Assembly: GCA_964291365.2 (NCBI GenBank)
Contig: OZ220016.1
Coordinates: 1 to 64,000 of the forward strand
Length of the DNA: 64,000 nucleotides
Direction of reading: 5' to 3'
From: JBDWFY01 sp964291365
GTDB lineage: Bacteria; Pseudomonadota; Alphaproteobacteria; Rhizobiales; Stappiaceae
In this document: positions 51,064 through 63,975 of the stretch, in pieces
Position numbering within the stretch: the stretch's first letter is position 1
How the letters are laid out: each line of letters opens with the position of its first letter
Translations under genes and position numbers: made by a program
The notes under the pieces: model-generated
Databases searched by the model: none
What the model was told of the DNA's origin: nothing
Seen by the model: the letters and a program-made list of their open reading frames with translations, nothing else

Positions 51064-54000
51064 AATGTACACATATATTCGCACACAAAAATGTACAAGC
51101 ATACATGTGCACTTTTATTCACATAAAGGTACAAACACACACATGTACACACATTCACACACATGAAGGGACAAACACACACGTACACACAAGGACAGAC
51201 ATAAAGGTACAAACACACACACGTACACACATGCACACATTTACTGACATAAAGGTACAAACACACATGTACACACATACACACATAAAGGTGCAAGCAC
51301 ACATGTACACACATACATTCACATACATTGATACAAACACACACATATTAGCACAAATAAAAGTAAAAACACACATGTACATATACATACACATTCACAC
51401 ACAAAGTTACAAACACATACATGTGCACACATACACACTTTCACACACATAAAGGTACAAACATACACATATACACACATTCACTCACATAAAAGTACAA
51501 ACACACACGTACAAACATACACATAAATGTGCAAACACATACATGTACACATTCACACACAAAGACACAAGTACACACACATTTACACAAATAAAGGTAT
51601 AAGCATACATCATACACACATCCACACAAATAAAGGTACAAACACATACATGTACACACATGCACACATTCACATGTACACACATTCACACACATAAAGG
51701 TATAAAAAAAATGCATGTACACACCTACACATAAAGGTACAAACACTCACATGTGCACAAATACACACATTCACTCACTTAAAGGTACAAACACACATGT
51801 ACACATACACACATTCACACACATAAAAGTACAAACATACACATGTACACACATGCACACATAAAGGTACAAACACAGGTACACACATACACACATTCAC
51901 ACAGGTACACACGTGTACACACATACACATGTACACACATTCACACACATAAAGGTATAAAAAATACATGTACACACCTACATTCACACATATAAAGGTC
52001 ACATGTACACACATACACACATTCACTCACATAAAGGTACAACACGCACATGTACACACATACACACGTTCACACACATAAAGGTACAAACGCACACATG
52101 TACACACATACACATAAGGGTACAAACACACAGGTACACACATACACACATTCACACATAAAAGTATAAACACACATGTACACACATACACACATATATA
52201 GGGACAAACGTACATGTACACACATACACACATTCACAAACATAAGGGTACAAACACACATGTGCACACATGAACTCACATGAAGGTACACACACATGTA
52301 CACATTCACACACAGATACCAACATACATTTACACAAATAAAGGTGAAAACACACATGTACATACATACACATTCACAAAGGTACAAACACATACATGTA
52401 CACACACACATTCACACACAAAGGTAAATACACATATATGTACACACATTCACTCACATAAAGTCACAAACACGCATGTACAAACATACACATTTACACA
52501 TAAATGTGCAAACACACACATGTACAGACATATATTCACACAAAGATACACACATTTACATAAATACAGGTAAAAAACCATACATGTACATATATACACA
52601 CATTCACACACTTAAAGTTACAAACACATATATGTACACACATACACATACACATGTACACACATTCACACACATAAAGGTATAAACGCATACATGTACA
52701 CACCTACATTCACACACATAAAGATACAATCACTCACATATACACACATACACACATTCACTCACATAAAGGTACAAACAAACACATGTACACATATACA
52801 CATTCACACACATAAAAGATGCAAACACACACATGTACACACATACATTCACACACATAGATACAAACACACATTTGCACAAATAATGGTAAAAACACAA
52901 ATATACATACATACAGACATTCACACAAAGGTACAAACATACATTTACACACATACACACAAAGGTATAAACACCCACATGTACACAGACACATTCACTC
53001 ACAAAAAGGTACAAACACACACATGTACACACATACACATTCACACACAAAAGATGCAAACACACACATGTACACACATACATTCACACACATAGATACA
53101 AACACACATTTACACAAATAATGGTAAAAACACACATATACATACATACATTCACACAATAAAGGTACAAACACATACCTTTACACACACATTCACACAC
53201 AAAGGTACAAACACCCACATGTACATACTTGCACACATTCACTCACAAAAAGGTACAAACACACATATGTACACACATACACATTCACACACATGAAGAT
53301 GCAGCACACACATGTACACATACATTCACACACAGATACACACACACATTTACACAAATAAAGATAAAAACACACATGTACATACATACACACATATAAA
53401 GATACAAACACATACATGTACACAGATACACACATTCACACACATAAATGTATAAACATACACATGTACACACATTCACACACATAAAGGGAAATCACAT
53501 GCATGTACACATATTCACACACATAAAGGTACAAATATACATGTATACATACACACATTTTCACACATAAAGGGACAAACACACATGTACTCACATACAC
53601 TCATTCACTAACACAAAGGTACAAACACACATGTACACACATACACATTAACACAAATAAATGTGCAAACACACATATGTACACATATTCACGCACAGAG
53701 ATACACACACACACATTTACACAAATGAAGGTAAAAATACACATATGCATACATACACACATTCACAAACATAAAAGAACAAGCACACACATGTACACAC
53801 ATACACATATTCACAGACATAAAGGTACAGACACACACATGTACACATACACACACATTAAGGTTGTACACACATACACACATTCACACACAATTATGTA
53901 AAAGCACACATGTACACATACACATATTCACACATTAAGGTATACACACATGTACACTCTAGAATTACGCACCACATACATATATAGATTAGTTTAAATA

Positions 54001-54165
54001 CACACGTTCACACACATAAGAGTACAAACACATGCACACATTCACATGCATAAAATACAAACACACATGTATGCTTACATAAACGTGTACACACACATAC
54101 AGACCCATACACTCACACACATGTGTTTGCATACAGTTACACACAGGGACAAACACACACTCATG

Positions 54166-54811
54166 ATAGTTCAAGACTTAGTCTAATATGGATGGGGCTT
54201 AACATTCACTCATGTCTGTGTTGATAGCAGCCGAACTGTACTAGAGCACCACAGACCCTTCCATTCGTATCTATGTTGATAGCAGCCAAACTGTACTAGA
54301 GCACCATAGATCCTTTACCCCATTCATATCTGTGTTGATAGCAGCCGAACTGTACTAGAGCACCACAGATCCTTCATCCCATCTACATTAGTAAGCCAGC
54401 TGGAAGTGAAAAAAACCCAGGGTAGCCGCCGGGGATCGAACCCAGGGCCTCCTGCTTAAGCTGCAGGTGCTCTGACCACTGAGCTACGGCTCCCCACAGC
54501 CACCTGAGCAATTCCACTCCAGCTTTAAAGGTGATAGACAACCCTATACCCAAACTGGTGCTCGAGGAGTCTGCCGGGATAATTAAATCACCAAGCACAG
54601 AACACCAACACCAGTAATAACATGATAGTTCAAGATTTAGTCTAATATGGATGGGGCTTAACATTCACTCATGTCTGTGTTGATAGCAGCCGAACTGTAC
54701 TAGAGCACCACAGACCCTTCCATTCGTATCTATGTTGATAGCAGCCGAACTGTACTAGAGCACCATAGATCCTTTACCTCATTCATATCTGTGTTGATAG
54801 CAGCCGAACTG
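54166..54811. mobile_element. Short element with tRNA-like core and 5-bp TSD
   Basis: It is flanked by tcatg on both sides (54161-54165 and 54812-54816) and inserted in the minisatellite. It starts atagttcaagacttagtc and ends gcagccgaactg. A ~200-bp part occurs twice in direct orientation (from 54166 and from about 54624). Within this part a subunit tgttgatagcagccgaactg plus tactagagcacca is tandemly repeated three times. The 54385-54620 centre carries a tRNA-like sequence on the minus strand. It could be a composite SINE-like element or a partial tandem duplication. It shares its left end with the element at 61173. Confidence 0.7.
54421..54493 (-). pseudogene. tRNA-like sequence (tRNA-derived, degenerate)
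   Basis: Seventy-three bases fold as a tRNA. The acceptor GGAGCCG pairs with CGGCTAC with one mismatch (position 2:71). The D arm is GCTC-AGTGGTCA-GAGC, the anticodon stem CCTGC/GCAGG, and the T arm CTGGG-TTCGATC-CCCGG. Box A (tagctcagtgg) and box B (ggttcgatccc) promoter elements are intact. The 7-base anticodon loop AGCTTAA would give CUU (Lys), but position 33 is G instead of the invariant U and the acceptor is imperfect. It is therefore probably a tRNA-derived SINE head or a pseudogene. Confidence 0.75.
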
Positions 54812-57800
54812 TCATGTATATATAAGTATAAAGACACATACATACATATTCACACACACAAATACACACATGTACACATACATTCACACACTAATAAAGG
54901 TACAAACACACATATACACACATTCACACACATGAAGGCGCTAACACATACATGTACACACACATAAAAGTTCAAACACACATATGTACACACATACACA
55001 CATTCTCACACAGAGGGACAAACACACATGTACACACATACACACATTTACAGACATAAAGGTGCAAACACACACATGTACACACTTACACACATTCACT
55101 CACATAAAAGTACAAACACACATGTACACACACACATTCATACAAAACGGTACAAACATACACACGTACACACGTACACCCATTCACACACATAAAGGTA
55201 CAAACACACACATGTACACACACACATTCACACAAAACGGTACAAACATACACACGTACACACGTACACCCATTCACACACATAAAGGTACACATGTGCA
55301 CATACACACATCCACAAAAATAAAGGTACAAACACACACATGTACACACATACACATATTCACACACATAAAGGTACAAACACACACATGTACACACATA
55401 CATTTACACACAAAAGTACAAACGCACATACACATGTACACGCACATAAAGGTACACATGTACACACACACACATTCACACACATAAAAGTACACACACA
55501 TGTACACTCATACACATTCACAAAGGTACAAACACACATATGACACGTATACATACGTTCACACATAAAGATACACATACATGTACACACATACATTAAC
55601 ACACATAAACGTAAAAACACACACATATACACATACACACATTCACATGTACAAACACACATGTACACACATGTGTATACACAAATGTGTACACACATGT
55701 ACACACATGTGCATACACAAACGTGTACACACATACACACATGTGCTTGAATACAATTGCACAAACACACACTTGTATATATAAGTATAAAGACACATGC
55801 ATACCCATACACATAATCACATATATAAAGGTAGACGCATGTACAAACACACATTCACACACTCATAAAGGTATAAAGATATACATGTACACACACATGT
55901 ACACACATACACACATTCACACACATAATGGTACAAACACACATGTACACACACACATTAACACATATAAAGGTACAAACACACATGTACACATTTTCAC
56001 ACATATAAAGGTACAAACACACACATGTACACACATACACACATTCAAGGTACAAACACATACATGTACACACACACATTCACACACATGAAGGTACAAA
56101 TATACATGCACGCACATTCACACACAAACGTACAAACACACACGTACACATACAAACATAAAGGTGCAAATGTACTCACACACATTTACACAAATAAAGG
56201 TGATGTACACACATACATTCACACACATAAAGATACAAACACACACATACACACATTTACACACAAAAGTAAAAACACACATGTACATACACATACACAT
56301 AAGGGTACAAACGCATACATGTACACATATACATACATTCACACACATTAAGGTACAAACACACATGTACACATGCATTCACACAAATAAAGGTGCACAC
56401 ACATGTGCACACATACACATATTCACACATAATGATAAAACACATAAACACACATACACATTTACGCACATATAGTTACAAACACATGTACACACATACA
56501 CATATTCACACACATAAAGGTACAAACATACACTTGTACACACATACACATTCACACACATAAAAGTACATACACACATTCACAAACACATGTACACGTG
56601 TACACTCATACACACATTCACACACATAAAAGTACATACACATATACACAGATACACTTTCACACACATGAAGGTACAAATATACATGCACGCACACTCA
56701 CGCACAAAGGTACAAACACACGTACACATGCACATTCACACACATAAAAGTATAAACACACATATGTACTCACATACACATTTACACACATAAAGGTGCA
56801 AATGTACACATGTACACACATACATTCACACACATAAAGATACAAACACACACACATACACACATTTACACACATAAAAGCAAAAACATACATGTACATA
56901 CATACACACACATAAGGGTACAAACACATACATGTACACATAATACATACATTCACACACATTAAGGTACAAACACATGTATTCACACAAATAAAAGTAC
57001 ACGCATGTACACATACACATATAAAGATAAAAACACATGTACACATATACACACATTCATGCACATATAGTTACAAACACGTGTACACACATACACATAT
57101 TCACACACATAAAGGTACAAACACATACATTTATACACATAAAAGTACACACATACACACATTCACAAAACATGTATGTACACATGTACACTCATACACA
57201 CATTCATACATAAAGGTACACACACATGTACACACATACACACATTCATAGTCATAAAGGTACAAACACATGTACACATGTACACACATTCACTCATAAA
57301 GGTACACACAAATGTACACAAATACATTCACACACACAAACGTAAAAACACATGTACACACACACATTAAGGTATAAATACATACATGTACACACATTCA
57401 CACACATAAAGGTAGACATACATGTACACATTCATTGACAAACATTAAGTACAAACACATGTACTAATACACATTCACACAGAGGTAAAACACAAATGTA
57501 CACACAAACACACATAAAGTTATAAACACATGCATGTACACACATTATCATAAAAGTACAAACACTCACATGTACACACATACACACATTTACACACATA
57601 AAGGGGCAAACACACATGTACACACATACACACATTCACGGACATAAAGGTACAAACACACACATGTATCCACATACACATTCACACACAAAGGTGCGAA
57701 CACAACATATGTACACGCATACATTCACACATAAAATACAAACACACACATACACACATTTACACAAATAAAAGCCACACATTCACACACATAAAGGTAC

Positions 57801-58422
57801 ACATACATGTACACACATACACACATTCACACACATAAAGGTACAAACATTCACATGTATACACGTTCACACACATAAGGGTACAACGCATGTACACAAT
57901 TACACACATTCACATGCATAAAGGTACAAACCACACGTACACACATGCATAATCAAACGTGAACACACACGTACAGACCCGTACACACACATACACACTT
58001 GTGCTTGAATTAAGTTACACACAGGGACAAACATACACACATGTATATATAAGTATAAAGACACATGCATACACATACATATTTACACACATAAAGGTAC
58101 AAACACACACATGTACACACACATTTACACACTCATAAAGACACAAACATATACATATACACATATTCACACGTACAAACACATACATGTACACACATTC
58201 ACACACAAACACACATGTACACACACTCATTCGCACAAATGAAGGTACAAACACACACATGCACATATATACTCACATTCACACACATGAAGATACAAAC
58301 ACATGTGTACATACACACATTCACACACAAAGATACAAACACACACATGTACACACACATTCACACACATGAAGGTAAAACACACATGTATACACATATG
58401 TACATTCACATACATTAAGGTA

Positions 58423-59202
58423 CTCTGAACAGTTAAGGCCTAGGTCCACTTGAACAGGAGTGATGGTCACATTTGAGGCCACAGAGGCTACATGAAGCAA
58501 GCTATGAACTTCACACTTGAAATATGGATACTAAATATATTACAGAATTCAATTAATTAATTAATGGCCACGCCCACCTGTTAATTAATTAATTGTAGTT
58601 AAAAGTAGCCATACACTCACTTAGGCGGCGTATATAAACAACAAGCAGGCTTTAGTTGAAGAGGTCCTCTTAAGCATGTTTAGCACTACCAATTTCTAAA
58701 TTAGCGTCTTGTATGCATGTACTTTCGGGGAGTTACAACCTTATGAAATCCGAGATTGTAGTCAATTTTAAGCTAATTAAATATTCATAGCCGTATAATG
58801 GCTTTATGATCGTTTGCTAACAACGAATATACCAGAATGATGTCTGCTCTTTCCAATGGACACCCTCACAGCAAGTCCCAGGGTGGCTTTATATGCCGCC
58901 TTTCTTGACTTAGTCCACCATCTCCAGCTGCTCCGTGTAGCCTCGAGCGCTTAGTACACTAACAACTGTTCGTGGCACAAGAATAGCTTAGCCTATGGAT
59001 GTAAACTCTATGCTAAAGGCTAACTACATCCTACCACTAACTAATGATCACCTAGCTATCTCGTACACGACATTTTCTAGCTTACTAGCCACTCGTTTCT
59101 AGACAAAGCTCACTGTCAGCCATTGGCCACACCCCCGTATACTTTTCAATAATTCCGTTCACCTCCGCTACAACACGTGCCCCAGGCCTTAATGTGCCAG
59201 AG
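58423..59202. mobile_element. ~780-bp element with TA flanks
   Basis: The left end ctctgaacagttaaggcct and the right end aggccttaatgtgccagag are imperfect inverted repeats (ctctg and ttaaggcct exact, the middle diverged), each bordered by TA inside the minisatellite. The interior is unlike the array, AT-rich on the left with a 15-bp perfect stem at 58550-58595. No transposase frame is seen. Tc1/mariner-like insertion is suggested by the TA borders only. Confidence 0.65.
58550..58595. other. 15-bp perfect stem-loop with CCACGCCC loop
   Basis: caattaattaattaa and ttaattaattaattg are exact inverts around a 16-base loop tggccacgcccacctg. The CCACGCCC phrase also occurs near 43612 (ggccacgcccac) and 63781 (ccacgcccg). 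Its role is unknown. Confidence 0.7.
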
Positions 59203-60830
59203 TACACATACATGTACACACATACACGTACACACATATATTCACACACTAATGTGCATACATGTACACATTCACACACATAAAGGTATAAAAATACACC
59301 TGTACACACACACACATTCACAGATATAAGGGTACAAACATACACATGTACACATATACACACATTCACACACATAAAGGTACAAACATACACATATACA
59401 CACATACACATTCACACAAAGGTACACATACATGTGCACACATTCACACACATAAAGGTACACACACGTTCGCACAAATGAAGGTACAAACACACACATA
59501 CACACATTCACATACATAAAAGTACAAACACACATGTAGACATACACATTCACACACATAAAGCTACACATGTACACACACACATTTACACACATAAAGG
59601 TACAAACACAGGTGTACACATACACATTCACATACATAAAAGTACAAACACACATGTACACATACACATTCACACACATAAAGGTACACATGTATACACA
59701 TACATTTACACACATAAAGGTACAAATACACACATGTACACACATACATATTCACAGACATAAAGGTACACACATATTTACACATACACACATTCACACA
59801 CATGAAGGTAAAAACACACATGTACACATACATACAATCACACATTAAGGTACACATACATGTACACATATTCACACAAATGTACAAAATGTACACATTC
59901 ATTCACACACAAAGGTACAAACACACATGTACACAGACATTTACACACTCATAAAGGCATACATATAGACACATTCACACACATAAATGTACAAACACAT
60001 ACATGTACACACATTCACACACATAAGGTACATGTACACACACATTTGCACAAATGAAGGTACAAACACACACATGTAGACACATACACACATTCACACA
60101 CATAATGGTACAAACACGCATGTGTACACACACATGCACACATTCACACACATAAAGATACAAACACACACATGTACACACACACATTCACACACATGAA
60201 GGTAAAAACACATGTACACATATACACATTCACACACATTAAGGTACAAACACATACATGGACACACGTACACACATTCACACACAAATGTACATACATG
60301 TACACATTCACACACATAAAGGTATAAAGGCACACCTGTACACATACACATTCACACACTGAAAGGTACTAAATGTACACATACATTCACACACATAAAG
60401 ATATAAACACTTGTACACACATCTCACATTCACACATATAAAGGTACAAACACACATGTACACACATACACACATTCACACACATAAACGTCACATGTAC
60501 ACACATATACAAACATGTATACACACAGATCCATACACACAAATGTGCATGCATACATGTATACACAGGGACAAACACACCTACATACTCATAGACGTAT
60601 GCACACACGGTATACAGAAATGTACAAATACCCACATATACATAAACACACACGCACAAACACTAGCCTTATCAGAAACATGCATACATTAAACACATGT
60701 AAACGTGCACATATAAACGTACAAACACGCAACATCATGGATCAACACATACCAATTCACACATACACACATAAATTTAAACACATGCATGTACACAGTC
60801 GTGCAATATTGTATACATTTTCCACTGTAC

Positions 60831-61167
60831 ATCATCTCTTTATCAGCTAGTTAGCTTGAGTGCTTACTTGTTGATTTTTCATTGATGGTAGACATGGAGG
60901 TAGGTGAGGTGGTCACTCTCCTCACGACCTTTAGAACAAAAGAAGATTGATACAACAGATACAATGACCTGTAGGCACAGAAGAGACATTGTGACGTATA
61001 TTGTAAAAATGGAGAACCAATTACATGACAATAAAGAAACGATGACCTGTGGTGAGTTGAAAGAGGGGAGAACCTTTTAATTATAGTATGAAGGATAATG
61101 TTAAATCCCTTAATTTTTATTGTTGTGTACATGTACAAGTCATGTAGCTCAATAGTAATCCATACTC
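60831..61167. other. Unique-looking DNA; no gene seen
   Basis: The first non-repetitive sequence right of the minisatellite. Short frames only. No right-hand foldback arm is found here. Confidence 0.4.
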
Positions 61168-61172
61168 CATGT

Positions 61173-61547
61173 AATTCAAGGCTTAGCCCAATGTGAATGG
61201 GGCTAACATTCACTCATGTCTGTGTTGATAGCATCAGAGGAGGTACAAAAGGATCATGTGCTCGCTCAAAAATGCTGTATCATCACTTTTTATCCCCATA
61301 TTCTTTACATAGTAAAGCTTTGACAGCGATTGTCAAAGATGATCCCGAGGGATCACCAAACAAATTATATGGCTATGATCAGTGATTGAAACTACACTAT
61401 TATTTTAAGCTAGAGATCCCTTGGGGATCCCACAATTTTTAACCTTCAACACAGCAACTGTATGTGGGACACACCCACGATGACACAAACTGGTATGGGT
61501 GCGAGTCACATGGAATATTAACGATTTTGTACCTCCTCTGAGCTGAA
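61173..61547. mobile_element. 375-bp element with CATGT target duplication
   Basis: It is flanked by catgt at 61168-61172 and 61548-61552. The first ~60 bp (aattcaaggcttagccc to tgttgatagca) match the left end of the element at 54166, and the last bases gctgaa match its gccgaa end. Between them, tcagaggaggtacaaaa (61234-61250) and ttttgtacctcctctga (61525-61541) are exact 17-bp inverts enclosing about 270 bp of unrelated sequence, apparently a nested insertion. No coding capacity is seen. Confidence 0.65.
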
Positions 61548-61552
61548 CATGT

Positions 61553-62090
61553 ACATGTATTGTTGAAATGAGGACAGTCAGGACACCATGCATGAAAATG
61601 ACACTATACATTGTACATACATGTATAACTCTACATGTACATGCATGTGCACATGTATACATACCTGAGGAGATGGGTCCATAAAGTGAAAGGTTAGTAG
61701 ATCTTCCATACCAAGTAACTTGAGAAGCAGCATCACATTATGGACTATACGATGGATCTCTGGAACTGTCACTTTCAGTCTACACTAAGACCCAGGTAGA
61801 TTGGGTGATGAGGAATGTAGTGTGGGATGTAGTATTTGGCCACAGACCACAAACCACAATGACGTACTACAGGGCTTCACATGTGTACAGTTACGTATGT
61901 ATGAGGCTCCAATGCTATGAATATTATTATGAGGACATGCATGTGCAATAATATACACAAGAGGTCACTAAGGTCACAGTGTTTAGCTAGAATCGATATC
62001 AGTGTCACTTCCATGATCTGTTGCCCGTGAAACTCATCACTATGTTCATCTTCATGTTCTGACTGGTCATCTTTGTCTGCTGGTTCATCT
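61553..62090. other. Unique-looking DNA with an acidic minus-strand frame
   Basis: On the minus strand, about 61960-62112 encodes a charged stretch (KRKSEDEPADKDDQSEHEDE) in a frame different from the candidate exon directly upstream. It could be part of an exon, or a consequence of gat/gaa-rich sequence. Nothing else is recognised. Confidence 0.3.
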
Positions 62091-62204
62091 TCAGACTTCC
62101 TCTTCATCATCACTCTCTGGAGAGTCTCCATCATCCCATGTGATGCTTACCTCCCCATCAGTTGTGTGCCAATCGAATTGTTCATAGCATAGAAGGAAAG
62201 GAGA
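62091..62204 (-). CDS. Candidate terminal exon, acidic C-terminus
   Basis: On the minus strand a pyrimidine-containing splice acceptor (acctttaactcag) precedes an open frame of 37 codons plus stop. It reads SPFLLCYEQFDWHTTDGEVS and continues to an acidic tail ending SDDEEEV. Inside it, ggggag followed by gtaagc at 62151/62150 would also work as a splice donor, so the exon could end earlier and the acidic part be intronic or alternatively spliced. The product is not recognised. The neighbours give no help because no upstream exon can be tied to it with confidence. Transcript data are absent. Confidence 0.25.
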   Translation of the reverse strand, partial: SPFLLCYEQFDWHTTDGEVSITWDDGDSPESDDEEEV

Positions 62205-62960
62205 CTGAGTTAAAGGTATGCTAAGACTTAGTTTTAAGATGTAATTTGCTCGTTTACAGTGTAAGACTAGTGTTTGTGATGAGGGTATCAGCTTCAACTC
62301 ATGTAATTTAGTCACTTTGGATAAAATCGTGCCATTTTAAAAGGCAAAGTAGTAGAGAAGTTGACATATATTAAGCTTCGTCAGAGTTGGGGTGATTGCA
62401 TATTAAACTATAACCGCAAAAAACTGGTTTTGACCTGAAGAATGGTTTATGTTTGTAAAAATGAACTGCTGTGACTAATCTTATCCATGCATGTTCGTGA
62501 CTTTTTGATGTATTGGAATTCTCCCATTTCCATTCTGAGAAATCGGCCATCGGGACACACAAAGCGTAGATCATTAATAAATATTTCTAGAACCTTTTGT
62601 CAGTGGTTCTGATGTGATGCTGTTTTCCATTATAGTCTCTGCTATGGTTATCATCCACATTTCTTTCCACACTGTATACACATGTACACTAAGTTCAAGT
62701 TACATGCAGCCTGAAAAACACCTGGCAACAAGCAAGCAAGCAGGAAATGAGGGATATTTGAAACTTCAAATTTATACTTGCCAATTGGAGGAGGAGAGAT
62801 CAAAGTTGACACAGCATAATTTCTTTTGCACACACGGCTTGCCTTACAGGTCGAGTAATAATATTGTTATGCACGTGCATAATAATAATATAGCACATGC
62901 AACACCCACGCGTGACGTCACACAACCGTTCCTGGCATGGAGAATTGAAGTTAGACTCAC

Positions 62961-63039
62961 CTTTTTGGATTTTTAACGGTAGCTTGTGCACCTCGGACAA
63001 GGTCTTATCCACATCTAGGCTGGTCTGCTGGCAGTGCAA
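62961..63039 (-). CDS. Candidate internal exon with strong splice donor
   Basis: On the minus strand, gtcatcccttcaag looks like a splice acceptor. It is followed by 79 bases open in the frame LHCQQTSLDVDKTLSEVHKL PLKIQK and then a near-consensus donor, aaaaag followed by gtgagt, at 62961/62960. The exon would end in phase 1. The protein fragment is not recognised. It would belong to the same strand as the candidate terminal exon at 62091-62204, about 0.75 kb downstream, but a joined frame cannot be shown. It may equally be chance. Confidence 0.3.
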
Positions 63040-63048
63040 CTTGAAGGG

Positions 63049-63153
63049 ATGACATCATCCAAAGTTGGGATCATTTTGACCTTTCGCATCAACCTGCCCA
63101 AAACGCTGAAGTTGGCAGAGACAGAAAAACCGAGAGAACGCGTGTACAGATAG
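63049..63153 (+). CDS. Small plus-strand frame sharing an INLPKxLK motif
   Basis: A 34-codon frame beginning MTSSKVGIILTFRINLPKTL. Its INLPK-LK part is shared with the frame at 63411, because about 26 bases (gcatcaacctgcccaaaacg and following) are repeated with few changes. It lies opposite and next to the minus-strand exon candidate, so at most one of the two is likely to be real. The product is not recognised. Confidence 0.12.
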   Translation: MTSSKVGIILTFRINLPKTLKLAETEKPRERVYR

Positions 63154-63410
63154 GTCTATAGTGTGAAAAATAGAATAGATACAGACTTGTAGTTTGTTGT
63201 TATGATTGCAGTGGAGACTATATTTACAAGAACTCGGCCAGTTGGAATGCTGAATCGTGAAGCTAGAGAACAGTGAACGCCGATATAATTATGGTAATTA
63301 TTCTTCGTTTTCAGTGACGTTTTAGTACTACGTACAACAAGCAATAGCCAAGATTGTTGTGGTAAAGTGTAGTCTTGAAAGTATATTTTCTTGACTGAGA
63401 AAGAGAAGGG

Positions 63411-63572
63411 ATGAGTCTTCCTGGCATCAACCTACCCAAAGAGCTGAAGTCGACTCCAGACATAATTGTACCCGCGCACCTGTCGATTTCGCGGGCAAGA
63501 ATCTTACTGTTACCCAAGATTGTAGGTTACAGTGTGCTATTTCATCATTCTTTTCGTGATTTCGATCATTAG
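63411..63572 (+). CDS. Small plus-strand frame, unrecognised
   Basis: A 53-codon frame starting MSLPGINLPKELKSTPDIIV. It shares the INLPK-LK stretch and the preceding aagggatga context with 63049. The duplication of this short piece in the same frame is the only hint of coding. No domain, promoter or splice signal settles it, and a diverged repeat is the simpler explanation. Confidence 0.15.
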   Translation: MSLPGINLPKELKSTPDIIVPAHLSISRARILLLPKIVGYSVLFHHSFRDFDH

Positions 63573-63907
63573 AAAGAGCTACTGGACAAACATAAGAAAA
63601 ATACAGACAATAATATACAGTAATAAAATCTTGATTATCATTCCCATATGTTTGATTACATGACCTCTGGCCCGAGGTAGTCACGTACGTAGGTGGCAGG
63701 GCCGTAGGAAGGTATTCAAGAGTGGGGAGGCTCTCTGTAGAAGAGTTTGTAGCAATTAAGCGCGCGCGCAAAATTTGAAGCCACGCCCGAAAATAGTTAA
63801 ACCACACCCACAAAATCTCTCCATTCGCGCGCGAACAAAGTACACTGTTGAATGCTCACTTATGATCATGCATAATCGCAGGACTGTGGCTCGAGCTCAT
63901 ATCCAGG
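63573..63907. other. Unique-looking DNA with CG runs; no gene seen
   Basis: Contains gcgcgcgcgc (about 63762), ccacgcccg and ccacacccac phrases, and cgcgcgcga near 63827. A minus-strand frame of 128 codons crosses 63427-63813 but shows no domain or compositional sign of coding and is not annotated. Confidence 0.35.
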
Positions 63908-63975
63908 ATGATTAACAGTGCTGAATCAGCACCAGCTGGTTCTGCGTGCACGTGTTGCGGTTTGGCATATTTTAG
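63908..63975 (+). CDS. Candidate 5' exon running into a splice donor
   Basis: Starting at ATG 63908 the frame reads MINSAESAPAGSACTCCGLA and then YF, reaching a good donor (ttttag followed by gtaaga) at 63975/63976 in phase 2. The Cys-rich end (ACTCCG) is not a recognisable motif. An open frame exists upstream in the same phase, so the start could be earlier. The remaining 25 bases of the window show no acceptor. The evidence is only the donor and the open frame. Confidence 0.2.

Larger units (their letters stand above)
48895..60830. repeat. ~12-kb CA-rich minisatellite
   Basis: The unit is about 46-48 bp with a consensus near acatgtacacacatacacac, then attcacacacataaaggtac, then aaacac. The units vary in length and contain gtac and tgtaca palindromes. 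The plus strand is C/A-rich throughout. A longer composite segment (cagggacaaacacac, then gtatatataagtataaagac, then acatgcatac) recurs near 54133 (split by an insertion), 55770 and 58020. Four unrelated insertions interrupt the array (49810-50190, 50376-51063, 54161-54816 and 58420-59205). Long frames (His/Thr-rich plus strand, Cys/Val-rich minus strand) are stop-poor repeat artefacts. Confidence 0.95.

Noticed and set aside
54383..54664. 93-codon minus-strand frame containing GAVAQWSEHLQLKQEALGSI
   Set aside because: This is the conceptual translation of a tRNA-like sequence and its flanks, a known kind of spurious frame.
48895..60830. Cys/Val/Tyr-rich and His/Thr-rich open frames up to about 167 codons
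   Set aside because: CA/TG repeats rarely encode stops. The frames overlap on both strands and follow the repeat unit, with no domain.
62371..62574. Minus-strand frame starting MADFSEWKWENSNTSKSHEH upstream of the acidic exon candidate
   Set aside because: It is an intact 59-codon frame from an internal ATG, but no domain, splice link or other support could be found, so it was not annotated.
63427..63813. 128-codon minus-strand frame
   Set aside because: It has no domain and no splice signals, overlaps the plus-strand duplicated motif and runs through CG-rich repeat-like sequence.
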